Source of the DNA: Methanosarcina sp. UBA289
GTDB taxonomy: Archaea > Halobacteriota > Methanosarcinia > Methanosarcinales > Methanosarcinaceae
Direction: 5' to 3'
Length of the DNA stretch: 64,000 nucleotides
NCBI GenBank assembly: GCA_002496565.1
Contig: DAKJ01000018.1
Span: 778,389 to 842,388 of the forward strand
In this document: positions 36,213-44,059 of the stretch, one piece after another
Position numbering within the stretch: the first letter of the stretch is position 1
Layout: each line of letters opens with the position of its first letter
Program-made: the position numbers and the translations under genes
Notes under the pieces: generated by a model
What the model saw: only the letters and a program-made list of their open reading frames with translations
Told to the model about the DNA's origin: nothing
The model's database searches: none

Positions 36213-36926
36213 ATGGGGCCAGTTATATGTATCAAGCACAAAAAGAGGTGTCACTTCATAGAAAAACTGTTATCTTCCGGCTGCAAGCCTCTTGACGAAC
36301 TTCTGGGAGGAGGTTTCGAAAAAGGGATCGTGACTCAAATCTTCGGACCTGCAGGAACCGGGAAAACAAATATCTGCATCCAGCTTGCAGTGGAATGTGT
36401 AAAGCAAGGGCAGAGAGTCATCTTCATAGATACCGAAGGGCTTTCTCCTACTCGTTTCAAGCAAATCGCAGGGGAGAATGCAAAAGAAATAGCCAGAAGC
36501 ATCATTATCTATGAACCCCTGAATTTTGAAGAACAATATGCGGCCGTAAGAGAGGTGGAGAGAATAGCTAGTGAGAATATAGGTCTCGTAATCCTGGATT
36601 CTGCAACTTCATATTACCGGTTTGAGCTTGAAGACAATGAGACAGGCATGAAAAGCCGCAGAGAACTTGCTAGCCAGATAGGATTTTTGCACGCCCTTGC
36701 CCGTAAATATGGTTTTGTTGCAGTTATAACCAACCAGGTATATTCCGATATTACTTCCGGAGGCGTGCGCCCTCTTGGCGGCAGTTCCCTGGAGCATATC
36801 TCAAAGACAATTATCCAGCTTGAAAAAACTGGAGAAGGAACCAGACGCGCCATTCTGTATAAACATCGATCCTGTCCGGAAGGCTCGAGTGCAGAGTTTA
36901 GAATTACAGCCGAAGGGATTCGCTAA
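36213..36926 (+). CDS. radB: DNA repair and recombination protein RadB
   Basis: A RecA/RadA paralogue of Euryarchaeota that modulates homologous recombination. Core features are LLSSGCKPLDELLGGGFEKGIVTQIFGPAGTGKTNICIQLA (Walker A GPAGTGKT), VIFIDTEGLSPTRF, LVILDSATSYYRFELED (Walker B) and VITNQVYSD. The open frame from the ATG at 36213 carries a 15-residue N-terminal extension (MGPVICIKHKKRCHF) atypical for RadB, which normally starts just before LLSSGCKPLDELLGGG. A strong SD, GAGGTG (36246-36251), sits 7 nt before an ATA codon at 36259 exactly at the family start, so the true start may be AUA. The product would then be about 222 residues. Confidence 0.9.
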   Translation: MGPVICIKHKKRCHFIEKLLSSGCKPLDELLGGGFEKGIVTQIFGPAGTGKTNICIQLAVECVKQGQRVIFIDTEGLSPTRFKQIAGENAKEIARSIIIYEPLNFEEQYAAVREVERIASENIGLVILDSATSYYRFELEDNETGMKSRRELASQIGFLHALARKYGFVAVITNQVYSDITSGGVRPLGGSSLEHISKTIIQLEKTGEGTRRAILYKHRSCPEGSSAEFRITAEGIR

Positions 36927-37021
36927 GCCGAGAAATTCGCTAAGCCAGAAGAATTCCCTAACAGATTAAAATTAGAAAAAGTTCTTAGAAAAGTCCTTGA
37001 TAATTAAGAAGAAAAACTTAA

Positions 37022-37045
37022 AACTCCCGGGAACTTCCGGGGGTT
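37022..37045. terminator. Bidirectional terminator between radB and ino1
   Basis: AACTCCCGG (37022-37030) and CCGGGGGTT (37037-37045) pair over 9 bp with one G-T, closing a 6-nt loop. TTTT follows on the plus strand and an A-rich run precedes it, which reads as T-rich on the minus strand. It lies between the converging radB and inositol-phosphate synthase genes. Confidence 0.7.
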
Positions 37046-37082
37046 TTAGAATTCCTTTTTACAGGAATCTCTTACCAGAATT

Positions 37083-38183
37083 TTAACGTTCTCTGGTTCC
37101 AGATATAAATTCTTCAGTCCGCCTGTAAGCTTCGTCGTCAGGGTACTGAATTGCCGGATGTTTCATAAAGTAGGAAGCCGGGGAATATAACACTCCTCCT
37201 ATTCCACGGTCAAGAGCCAGCTTGCAGCATCGGATAGCATCTATTACCACACCTCCTGAGTTAGGAGAGTCTTCTACAGAAAGCCGGAGTTCAAGATTCA
37301 TAGGTACATCTCCAAAAAGCTTGCCTTCCATTCTCAGGAAGCAGATCTTGTTGTCTTTTTGCCAGGCTACGTAATCGCTGGGTCCAATGTGAATATTATC
37401 GTCATCAAGCTTTTTGGAAAGCACGGACTGAACAGCTTCGGTCTTTGATTCCCGTTTGGAAGCAAGCCTGCTTCTGTTGAGCATATTGAGAAAATCCGTG
37501 TTTCCGCCAGTATTTAGCTGGTATGTTCTTTCGAGTTTAACGCCTCGCTTTTCGAAAAGATCTGCAAGAATCCTGTGCGTGATGGTAGCTCCAAGTTGAG
37601 CTTTGATATCATCACCAATGATCGGAATATTCTTTTCCTCAAACTTTTTTGCCCATTCGGGATTGCTTGCGATAAAAACAGGCATATTATTTATAAAAGC
37701 CACACCTGCCTCAAGGGCACACTCTGCATAAAAACGGACTGCTTCTTCAGAACCTACAGGCAGGTAATTGAGAAGCATCTCGGCACCCGAATTCTTAAGT
37801 TCATTCACTATATCTACTTTTGTGGCTTCTTGTTCCTTGCTAACAACAAAGGTATATTTTTCCCCATAATTCTTCATATGGTCAGAGACCCCGTCAAGGA
37901 TCTTGCCCATTTTAACCTTCACACCTGTGGATGAAATATCAGGACAAAAAACCGCTGTGCAGTTCGGGGGAGCAAAGATTGCCTTGGAAACATCTTCTCC
38001 TACCTTCCTGGCATCAATGTCAAAGGCAGCAACGACTTCGATATCGCCGGGCTTATACCCTCCAATTTCTCTGTGCATCAGTCCTATGGGCTCTTTATCT
38101 TCGACTTTATAGTACTCAATGCCCTGTATCAAAGAACTTGCACAGTTCCCGATTCCTGCAATTGCTATTTTTATTTTTGTCAT
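37083..38183 (-). CDS. ino1: myo-Inositol-1-phosphate synthase
   Basis: Converts glucose 6-phosphate to inositol 1-phosphate with NAD, feeding archaetidylinositol lipids and other inositol compounds. The 366-residue protein begins with the Rossmann motif KIAIAGIGNCASSLIQGIEYY. It contains MLLNYLPVGSEEAVRFYAECALEAGVAFINNMPVFIAS, IIGDDIKAQLGATITHRILADLF and YQLNTGGNTDFLNMLNRSRLASKR (lysine-rich active site), all typical of the short prokaryotic/archaeal class. ATG at 38183. It is alone on its strand with a terminator after the stop. Confidence 0.93.
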   Translation of the reverse strand: MTKIKIAIAGIGNCASSLIQGIEYYKVEDKEPIGLMHREIGGYKPGDIEVVAAFDIDARKVGEDVSKAIFAPPNCTAVFCPDISSTGVKVKMGKILDGVSDHMKNYGEKYTFVVSKEQEATKVDIVNELKNSGAEMLLNYLPVGSEEAVRFYAECALEAGVAFINNMPVFIASNPEWAKKFEEKNIPIIGDDIKAQLGATITHRILADLFEKRGVKLERTYQLNTGGNTDFLNMLNRSRLASKRESKTEAVQSVLSKKLDDDNIHIGPSDYVAWQKDNKICFLRMEGKLFGDVPMNLELRLSVEDSPNSGGVVIDAIRCCKLALDRGIGGVLYSPASYFMKHPAIQYPDDEAYRRTEEFISGTRER

Positions 38184-38774
38184 AGGCGCTTACTCTCCGA
38201 TGAATACCCGGATTATCATAAACCGCATTAATGAAATGACATATCTTTTACAATTAAATAAAATGACATATCTTTTACGATTAAATGAAATCTAAAGATT
38301 CAAGGATTTACGGATTCAATGTTCCTGAAGTTTAAGAATTTATTTTCTGAAATTACGACTTCTTGTATTGCAGCTATGAATTTTAAACCTTCTCCTATTT
38401 GTTCTGTTACCCTATAAATCTATTATATCTAAATTTGCGTCATTGGGAAAAGAGACTGCATTTGTTTAAATCCTAATATGTGTTATCTGTTTTTTTAAAT
38501 ATAATTTTATTTTGAGGAATGGTTGCAGGAATCTTTATTAGCTACAATTTTCCAGCAACTATGGCGTTTAGTGATAAACGCCTTTAACACAATTTCGTTT
38601 TGATTAATATAAGATTAATATAATTAATTTTAAGTCTTTAAGGTTGCACGGATAATACAAAGAAGAAAAGATAACGAGTCTGAGAGTTGAATAGGTTTTT
38701 ATCTGATGGACAGCTTGAAAGAAAAGCCGGAATTTCTCCGGTACAACTTGATGCTTACATTGGAAAGTGATCTA
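38184..38774. other. Divergent intergenic region
   Basis: A ~590-bp region separating ino1 and the MtnA-family gene. A 28-bp stretch (AATGAAATGACATATCTTTT and beyond) is imperfectly repeated in tandem around 38230-38290 (AAATGACATATCTTTTACRATTAAAT twice). No ORF is supported. Confidence 0.4.
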
Positions 38775-39794
38775 ATGAGGACAATTGACTGGAAGGAAGA
38801 GTCCAACTCCGTGGTGCTGGTAGACCAGACCCTGCTCCCGAAAGAATACAGGATAATTGAATGCAAAACCCTGAGTTCTCTGTGTGAGGCTATAAAATCT
38901 CTCCGGATAAGAGGTGCCCCTGCTCTCGGTGCAGCAGGAGGTTTCGGGATTGCCCTTGCAGCTTTCCTGAGTGGGGCCAGAGATATTGAAACAATGACAA
39001 GAGATCTAGAGATTGCGGGAAAAACCCTTAAGTCAACTCGCCCGACTGCAGTAAATCTTAGCTGGGGCGTGGACAGGGTTCTAAGAGCAATTTCGGATGC
39101 CTTTGATGTTCAGGGAGTCAGGGACATTGCCCTTCAGGAAGCCAGGGATATCGCGGAAGAAGATATAGCCACAAACAAGCGAATAGGCAAATTCGGGGCA
39201 AAATTCCTGAAGGATGGAGATACCGTACTCACACACTGTAATACAGGTAGGCTAGCCTGTGTGGACTGGGGTACAGCTCTTGGAGTTGTGCGTTCGGCTA
39301 TTGCTGAAGGCAAAGAGATCAAGGTTATTGCTTGTGAAACCAGGCCGTTGAACCAGGGAAGCAGGATCACTACATGGGAGCTGATGCAGGACAAGATTCC
39401 AGTAACCCTTATTTCGGATTCAATGGCTGGGTGGGTAATGCAGCAGGGACTTGTAGACAGTGTGCTTGTAGGAGCTGACAGGATCACACAGGATGTCATT
39501 TTCAACAAAATAGGCACATATTCTCTCTCTATTCTTGCAAAAGAGCATGAAATTCCCTTCTATGTAGCAGCTCCAGTCTCTACTTTCGATTTTAATGGTT
39601 GGGAAGGCAGTGTAAAGATCGAGATGCGAAACCCGGATGAATTGCGCTTTTTCGGGTCTGAGCAGCTTGCCCCAAAAGACGTGGAGGTTTACAATCCTGC
39701 TTTTGACGCAACTCCTATGGAAAACGTAAATGCAATAATTACTGAGAAAGGAGTATTTTACCCGCCCTTCCTGCTGGACGAAGTATTTGTTTGA
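38775..39794 (+). CDS. mtnA: MtnA-family isomerase (S-methyl-5-thioribose-1-phosphate isomerase-like)
   Basis: An aldose-ketose isomerase of the eIF2B-like fold (339 residues from ATG 38775). Features include IKSLRIRGAPALGAAGGFGIALAA, STRPTAVNLSWGVDRVL and the catalytic cysteine in VLTHCNTGRLACVDWGTALGVV. The catalytic aspartate is in VLVGADRITQDVIFNKIGTYSLS, and VAAPVSTFDF follows. It probably acts in methylthioadenosine salvage; a ribose-1,5-bisphosphate isomerase role in AMP degradation is the alternative in archaea. ATGs at 38706 and 38751 would add up to 23 residues; MRTIDWKEE at 38775 is the usual family start. Confidence 0.88.
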   Translation: MRTIDWKEESNSVVLVDQTLLPKEYRIIECKTLSSLCEAIKSLRIRGAPALGAAGGFGIALAAFLSGARDIETMTRDLEIAGKTLKSTRPTAVNLSWGVDRVLRAISDAFDVQGVRDIALQEARDIAEEDIATNKRIGKFGAKFLKDGDTVLTHCNTGRLACVDWGTALGVVRSAIAEGKEIKVIACETRPLNQGSRITTWELMQDKIPVTLISDSMAGWVMQQGLVDSVLVGADRITQDVIFNKIGTYSLSILAKEHEIPFYVAAPVSTFDFNGWEGSVKIEMRNPDELRFFGSEQLAPKDVEVYNPAFDATPMENVNAIITEKGVFYPPFLLDEVFV

Positions 39795-40104
39795 GAATTG
39801 TCCGCTTCAAGAGCGTGACGAGTTTCCTTCAACTTTTCTGAGTCTCAGCTATATAAGAAATTTCTCTGCTGGGTTTATATATCAGAACTGTAAATTATGT
39901 GGTAATTACCAAATTTAACAGGAAATTTAACAGTTACTTAGTTATTTAGCAATATTAAGTGGCTATTTAATATTTATGTTAAATTTTCTAATTTTCAATT
40001 GTTAATTTCCAGGTAATCTTTAATTATGCCAGAAAATCTATTAAAGGCAAATACAGGCAATGAAATTTATATTTTAATTAATGCATTCACACAGGTGTTC
40101 ACAC

Positions 40105-40272
40105 ATGGCTAAAAAATCAGGTTCCGGGCTCCAGTCTTCTGCAGGGCTAATGCGCTACTATGAAGCAGATAAAAATGCAGTTCATATCCAGCCCAAGACA
40201 GTGCTGATTGTCGGTGCCATTACTGGCATAGCAGTATTATTTCTAAGTGCTGTAAACGGTTTCTGGCCGTAA
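40105..40272 (+). CDS. secG: Preprotein translocase subunit Sec61-beta (SecG-like)
   Basis: A 55-residue tail-anchored subunit of the archaeal SecYEbeta translocon. The sequence MAKKSGSGLQSSAGLMRYYEADKNAVHIQPKTVLIVGAITGIAVLFLSAVNGFWP shows the conserved GLQSSAGLMRYYE segment, IxPKTV, and a single C-terminal membrane helix. AGGTG at 40093-40097 gives an ideal SD for the ATG at 40105, rather than the upstream ATG at 40081. The hydrolase gene follows after 25 bp. Confidence 0.93.
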   Translation: MAKKSGSGLQSSAGLMRYYEADKNAVHIQPKTVLIVGAITGIAVLFLSAVNGFWP

Positions 40273-40297
40273 TCATAATTTTTTCGGCAGGGTTCCC

Positions 40298-41269
40298 TTG
40301 AGCAGGCAGAGTTCAGGAAAAAAAGAAAGCAAACGCAGAGCTTTTTCAGGGACCAGAATATCTAAACCCTCAGTTTTTTTTCTGGGTTTTCTCCTTATAC
40401 TCGTGGGTATTTTCGGGGTCATGTACAATCCTTCCAACTCCGCAGGCGCTGCGGCTCCCTGGGAAGTTTCGGAAGCAGGTACTCTATATTTTCCAGAGCG
40501 AGAAGAGCCAGTATTTACTATCCAGGAAATCGAAGATATATATGCCCCTGAAAACTCGGACACTTTAAAATTGCTGTCTTTTGAAAGCAAAGGGGAAAAT
40601 CTTCAGGCTCTCTTAAGAATTCCTGGAAACTTCTCTTCTTCTCCTGGCTTAGTCCTATTACCTGGAGCAGGGGTTAGCAAAGAAGCCGAACAGGGTCTGG
40701 CTGCAGAGCTCTCTAATATGGGATATGCAACTCTTACTCTTGACCAGCGCAATCTGGGCGTTATAAGTATAGAAAGAGACCTTGAACTTTTCAAAGCTGG
40801 TCTTGAGCCCGTGGAATATACCATGGTTTATGATGCCCTTAAGGCCTCAGACGTACTGGCTGCCCAGCCAGAAATTGATCCTGAAAGGCTTGCAATTCTC
40901 GGGGAAAGTAACGGAGGAAGAGTTGCAATCCTTGCCTGCGCCCTCAACCCTTCACTTAAAGGGATTATCGGGATCAGCACCTCAGGGTACGGCACTGAAG
41001 AAATTGATTCTTCCCTTGCTGACGATCCTGAAGCTTACCGCTTTTATCGCTCAATCGATCCGGATACCTATCTCCTTAATCTATCGCCTGCGAAATTCGT
41101 GCAGATCCATTCTTTTAATGATACCGTAATCTCTCATGATCAGGCGCTGCGAACCTTTGCCCTTGCAAAAGAACCAAAAGCGATGTATAACGTTACTGAG
41201 GCAACACACGGATATACGGCCTCAATGCGCCCTTATCTTGAAAAGGAGCTTGCCCTTCTTTTGAACTAA
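40298..41269 (+). CDS. Membrane-anchored alpha/beta hydrolase
   Basis: A 323-residue protein. It has one N-terminal membrane helix (SVFFLGFLLILVGIFGVMY, about residues 25-43) followed by an extracytoplasmic-looking linker and an alpha/beta-hydrolase domain with LVLLPGAGVSKEAEQGLA, YATLTLDQRNLG and the nucleophile elbow LAILGESNGGRVAILACAL (GxSxG). The likely catalytic aspartate is in HSFNDTVIS and the histidine in VTEATHGYTASM. Closest in style to dienelactone-hydrolase/BAAT-like peptidases; the substrate is unknown. The TTG start at 40298 lies 25 bp after Sec61-beta, so co-transcription is probable. Confidence 0.82.
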   Translation: MSRQSSGKKESKRRAFSGTRISKPSVFFLGFLLILVGIFGVMYNPSNSAGAAAPWEVSEAGTLYFPEREEPVFTIQEIEDIYAPENSDTLKLLSFESKGENLQALLRIPGNFSSSPGLVLLPGAGVSKEAEQGLAAELSNMGYATLTLDQRNLGVISIERDLELFKAGLEPVEYTMVYDALKASDVLAAQPEIDPERLAILGESNGGRVAILACALNPSLKGIIGISTSGYGTEEIDSSLADDPEAYRFYRSIDPDTYLLNLSPAKFVQIHSFNDTVISHDQALRTFALAKEPKAMYNVTEATHGYTASMRPYLEKELALLLN

Positions 41270-41320
41270 AGTTATGAGCTTAATGTCCAGCTAAATTTAT
41301 TGGAACAAGAGTACTTACAT

Positions 41321-43489
41321 ATGAAAAGTATTTTGGGTATGAAAGCTTCTCAGCCACTATTAAGCCTGCGGGAAATTCATGGAATCGGTGAACGGGTAGC
41401 TGATAGACTAATTGGCCATTTTGGAACTGAAGACGCGGCTCTTCAGGCTATTTTTGAAGGAGATATAGTTTCGCTATCTGAAGTCAATGGAATTAGTCAC
41501 AATTTTGCTCTTTCCCTTGCCAGATATGCCAAATCTAGTGCTGAAGGCTGCTCAATTTCAGATTTTCTCAAGACAAAAGAAGCTCTAGACCTTTATTCCC
41601 GCCTGCTTGAGCTGATAAAAAGTTTTGCTCATACGGCGCATTCTAGGGATAAACTGGATCTTTTCTACCCTTTACCTGCTTCGCGCATGGATCTTATCCA
41701 GGAAAGACATGCTTTCGTAAGAGAATATCTTGAACTAGGAAATGCCTTTTCCGAGAATCCCGAGTTTATTAGGTTAATCTCGATGGTTCGTAAGCTCAGG
41801 CCAGTGCCTGGGAACCTAAGAGTTAGAGATCGGATAATCCTCTGCGGAGATTCAAAAATCCTGGAAGCAGCTAGAGAAAAGTTTCAGGACTTTTTGCCTG
41901 TCCAGGCCGTAGAAGACCTCTCGGAATTCATAGATCTTGCGAGGGGGTATTTCAGTGTTATTGTTTTTGATGATACCTATCTTAGCTTTGATCTACCTGA
42001 GGACATTGAACCCGAATATTTCCAGGACCTTTCCAGAGCTGAATTCTGGCAGGTTTTGCCTGAAAAAGAACTGGTATTTTTTGCTCGGAATCTAGACTGC
42101 ATCCGCGCCTGCCTGAATATCGTATCATCTCTGCGTTCTAAGAACTTTGAGCTCTTTGAGGAACTGTCAAAAGAGAGGCTTGATATACTTGAGGGAGCTC
42201 TCTCAAAGTTGGGTGAGGATGGAAAGCCTGTTGAAGGCTTTGACCCTGAACTTGATAGGCTCGAAGCAGCCTTGGAAAATCTTGATCCTGCATTGACCTC
42301 GTCTCTGATTGAAGCTAACCAGCGCATGAACTTAACTCTTGAGGCAAGTTCGCTTACTCTAAGCGGGCAGGAACTCATCAAGCTTGTGAGCGGGGGAATG
42401 GAGATTAAAGACCTGCTTGCAAAGGATCTTAATAAAATCTATAAAGCTGAAATTGAAGCCATCAAAGAAGAGCTTGCTGAAAAACTAGGGCTTCAGAAGC
42501 AAGAAAAACTAATGCTTGACTCACTCTTCCCGGATGAAATTTCCTATCCTCTCTGTGCAGACCAATCTCAATTGCAGCTTCTAAGGCAAAAGTTGAACAA
42601 TACTCTTGAGAAAACAAGACTTGCTCGAAAGAGGGAGCTTGCAAAAACGCTTTCAGCTTTTCACCAGCCTGTAGAAAAACTTGTCAAGAAAGTTCTGGAT
42701 TTTGACCTCGGCTTTTCAGTATCCTGCTTTTCGGCAAAATTCCAGTTGAGACTGCCCGAGCTGATTTCTGAAGTCGGAATAGGCTTTACAGCCGGAGAAA
42801 ACCTCTTTTTAAAAACCCGACACGGAGAAATCGATCCTATAAATTATTCCATCGGAAAAACTGGTTTTTCCCCATCAGGCCTGGAAAACAGGGTTGTACT
42901 TTTGAGCGGAGTAAACTCAGGGGGCAAGACTTCCCTGCTCGAACTTCTTGCCCAATGTGTAATTCTTGGGTATATGGGCTTTCCGGTCCCTGCAAAAGAA
43001 CTTGAGCTCGGGCCTATCGAAGAATTCTACTATTTCGGGAAATCGAAAGGAACTCTCGATGCAGGAGCTTTTGAAACTACCCTCAAGCAGTTCTCAGTAC
43101 TCTCTGAATCCTCAGGAAAACTGGTGCTTGCGGATGAACTAGAATCGATAACTGAGCCTGGCGCTTCTGCGCGAATTATAGCAGGAATTCTTGAATATCT
43201 GTCCAGAAATAAACAGAGTCTCGGGATTTTCGTTTCCCATCTTTCGGAACTCATCCTTGAAAATACCGAAACAGAAGTAAGAGTAGATGGAATCGAGGCC
43301 AATGGCCTGGACTCCCACCTGGAGCTGATCGTAAACCGGAATCCTGTATACGATTGTATTGCTCGAAGTACTCCCGAGCTAATTGTGGAACGGCTGCTCA
43401 GAAAAACTACAGGAAAAGAGCAGGAGTTTTATTCACATTTAAAAGGTAAATTTAAAGTATCTCAAAAGGACTCAAAAGTAAGCTCTTAA
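41321..43489 (+). CDS. MutS-like ATPase with N-terminal helix-hairpin-helix
   Basis: A 722-residue protein from ATG 41321. The N terminus has a helix-hairpin-helix (LLSLREIHGIGERVADRLIGHFG...EVNGISHNFALSLARY), a non-specific DNA-binding unit. A long helical, coiled-coil-rich middle follows. The C-terminal MutS-type ABC ATPase has Walker A LLSGVNSGGKTSLLELL, a signature region around YYFGKSKGTLDAGAFETTLKQFSVL and Walker B LVLADELESITEPG, plus IFVSHLSE. The mismatch-recognition domain I of MutS is absent, so a MutS2-like or archaeal-specific role (recombination, junction processing) is more likely than mismatch repair. A TTG at 41300 would add seven residues. Confidence 0.85.
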   Translation: MKSILGMKASQPLLSLREIHGIGERVADRLIGHFGTEDAALQAIFEGDIVSLSEVNGISHNFALSLARYAKSSAEGCSISDFLKTKEALDLYSRLLELIKSFAHTAHSRDKLDLFYPLPASRMDLIQERHAFVREYLELGNAFSENPEFIRLISMVRKLRPVPGNLRVRDRIILCGDSKILEAAREKFQDFLPVQAVEDLSEFIDLARGYFSVIVFDDTYLSFDLPEDIEPEYFQDLSRAEFWQVLPEKELVFFARNLDCIRACLNIVSSLRSKNFELFEELSKERLDILEGALSKLGEDGKPVEGFDPELDRLEAALENLDPALTSSLIEANQRMNLTLEASSLTLSGQELIKLVSGGMEIKDLLAKDLNKIYKAEIEAIKEELAEKLGLQKQEKLMLDSLFPDEISYPLCADQSQLQLLRQKLNNTLEKTRLARKRELAKTLSAFHQPVEKLVKKVLDFDLGFSVSCFSAKFQLRLPELISEVGIGFTAGENLFLKTRHGEIDPINYSIGKTGFSPSGLENRVVLLSGVNSGGKTSLLELLAQCVILGYMGFPVPAKELELGPIEEFYYFGKSKGTLDAGAFETTLKQFSVLSESSGKLVLADELESITEPGASARIIAGILEYLSRNKQSLGIFVSHLSELILENTETEVRVDGIEANGLDSHLELIVNRNPVYDCIARSTPELIVERLLRKTTGKEQEFYSHLKGKFKVSQKDSKVSS

Positions 43490-43666
43490 AAAATTTAGTT
43501 CATTATTCTTAAATATATTAATCGAGAATTTTTATGAGAGAGCCCGATCTCTACTTGTCATCTCACTATAATCAGGTTTCTGCTTGTCATCTCCCTATAC
43601 TTTTTCCCTTTAACTCCTGGCATATTTTTGTTTTTGTCGATGATTGACTCTAAGAGATAACGTTAT

Positions 43667-43759
43667 AAATCTTTAGTTCTATATATTAATAAATAGTTAT
43701 GAGTTGGCGGAGATTCCGTAGAATTCTGAAAAGCCGGTAGATGCAAAAATTTATATATA
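43667..43759 (+). promoter_or_regulatory. TATA candidates for ppk1
   Basis: TTATATATA (43751-43759) is the closest strong TATA box, predicting a start near 43780 and a ~280-nt leader for ppk1. A second candidate, GTTATAAATC, begins at about 43665. Confidence 0.45.
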
Positions 43760-43779
43760 CGCTGGTGTCAATGCATGTC

Positions 43780-44059
43780 CGGTAACTTCATATGGAGATT
43801 GCCTTCCCCTTTATGCGAGGGCCTCAAAACCCTAATCGGCTAAAAGGGTTGATATTATTAAGGGAAATTTCCCTGAGGCTAACTACCTTAAATCGTTTGA
43901 GTGAACCCGGGGACATCTTCTTTTCAACCTCGTAAAACCGGGTGACAATCAGGTAATGAAATTGAATTATGAGATATACAAAGACTCTATCTTCAGGTCT
44001 TTTATTATTTTTAAAGGCAGATGTGAAGAAATTCAAAACCCAGGCCATGCGTGATAGTA
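43780..44059 (+). ncRNA. Structured leader / candidate RNA element upstream of ppk1
   Basis: GCCTC (43821-43825) pairs with GAGGC (43875-43879) and encloses two hairpins: AACCCT/AGGGTT (43828-43833 / 43845-43850) and AGGGA/TCCCT (43861-43865 / 43870-43874). This gives a three-way junction. A further stem ACCCGG/CCGGGT (43905-43910 / 43938-43943) closes a 27-nt loop. About 115 nt then separate this stem from the ppk1 start. No convincing ORF overlaps it in sense. It could be a riboswitch-like leader or a small RNA. Confidence 0.5.

Noticed and set aside
41321..43489. Canonical MutS mismatch repair protein
   Set aside because: The mismatch-recognition domain is absent and the N terminus is a helix-hairpin-helix; only the ATPase and helical core are MutS-like.
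43824..44048. 74-codon minus-strand frame over the ppk1 leader
   Set aside because: No SD and low-quality sequence; the stretch is better explained by paired RNA stems.
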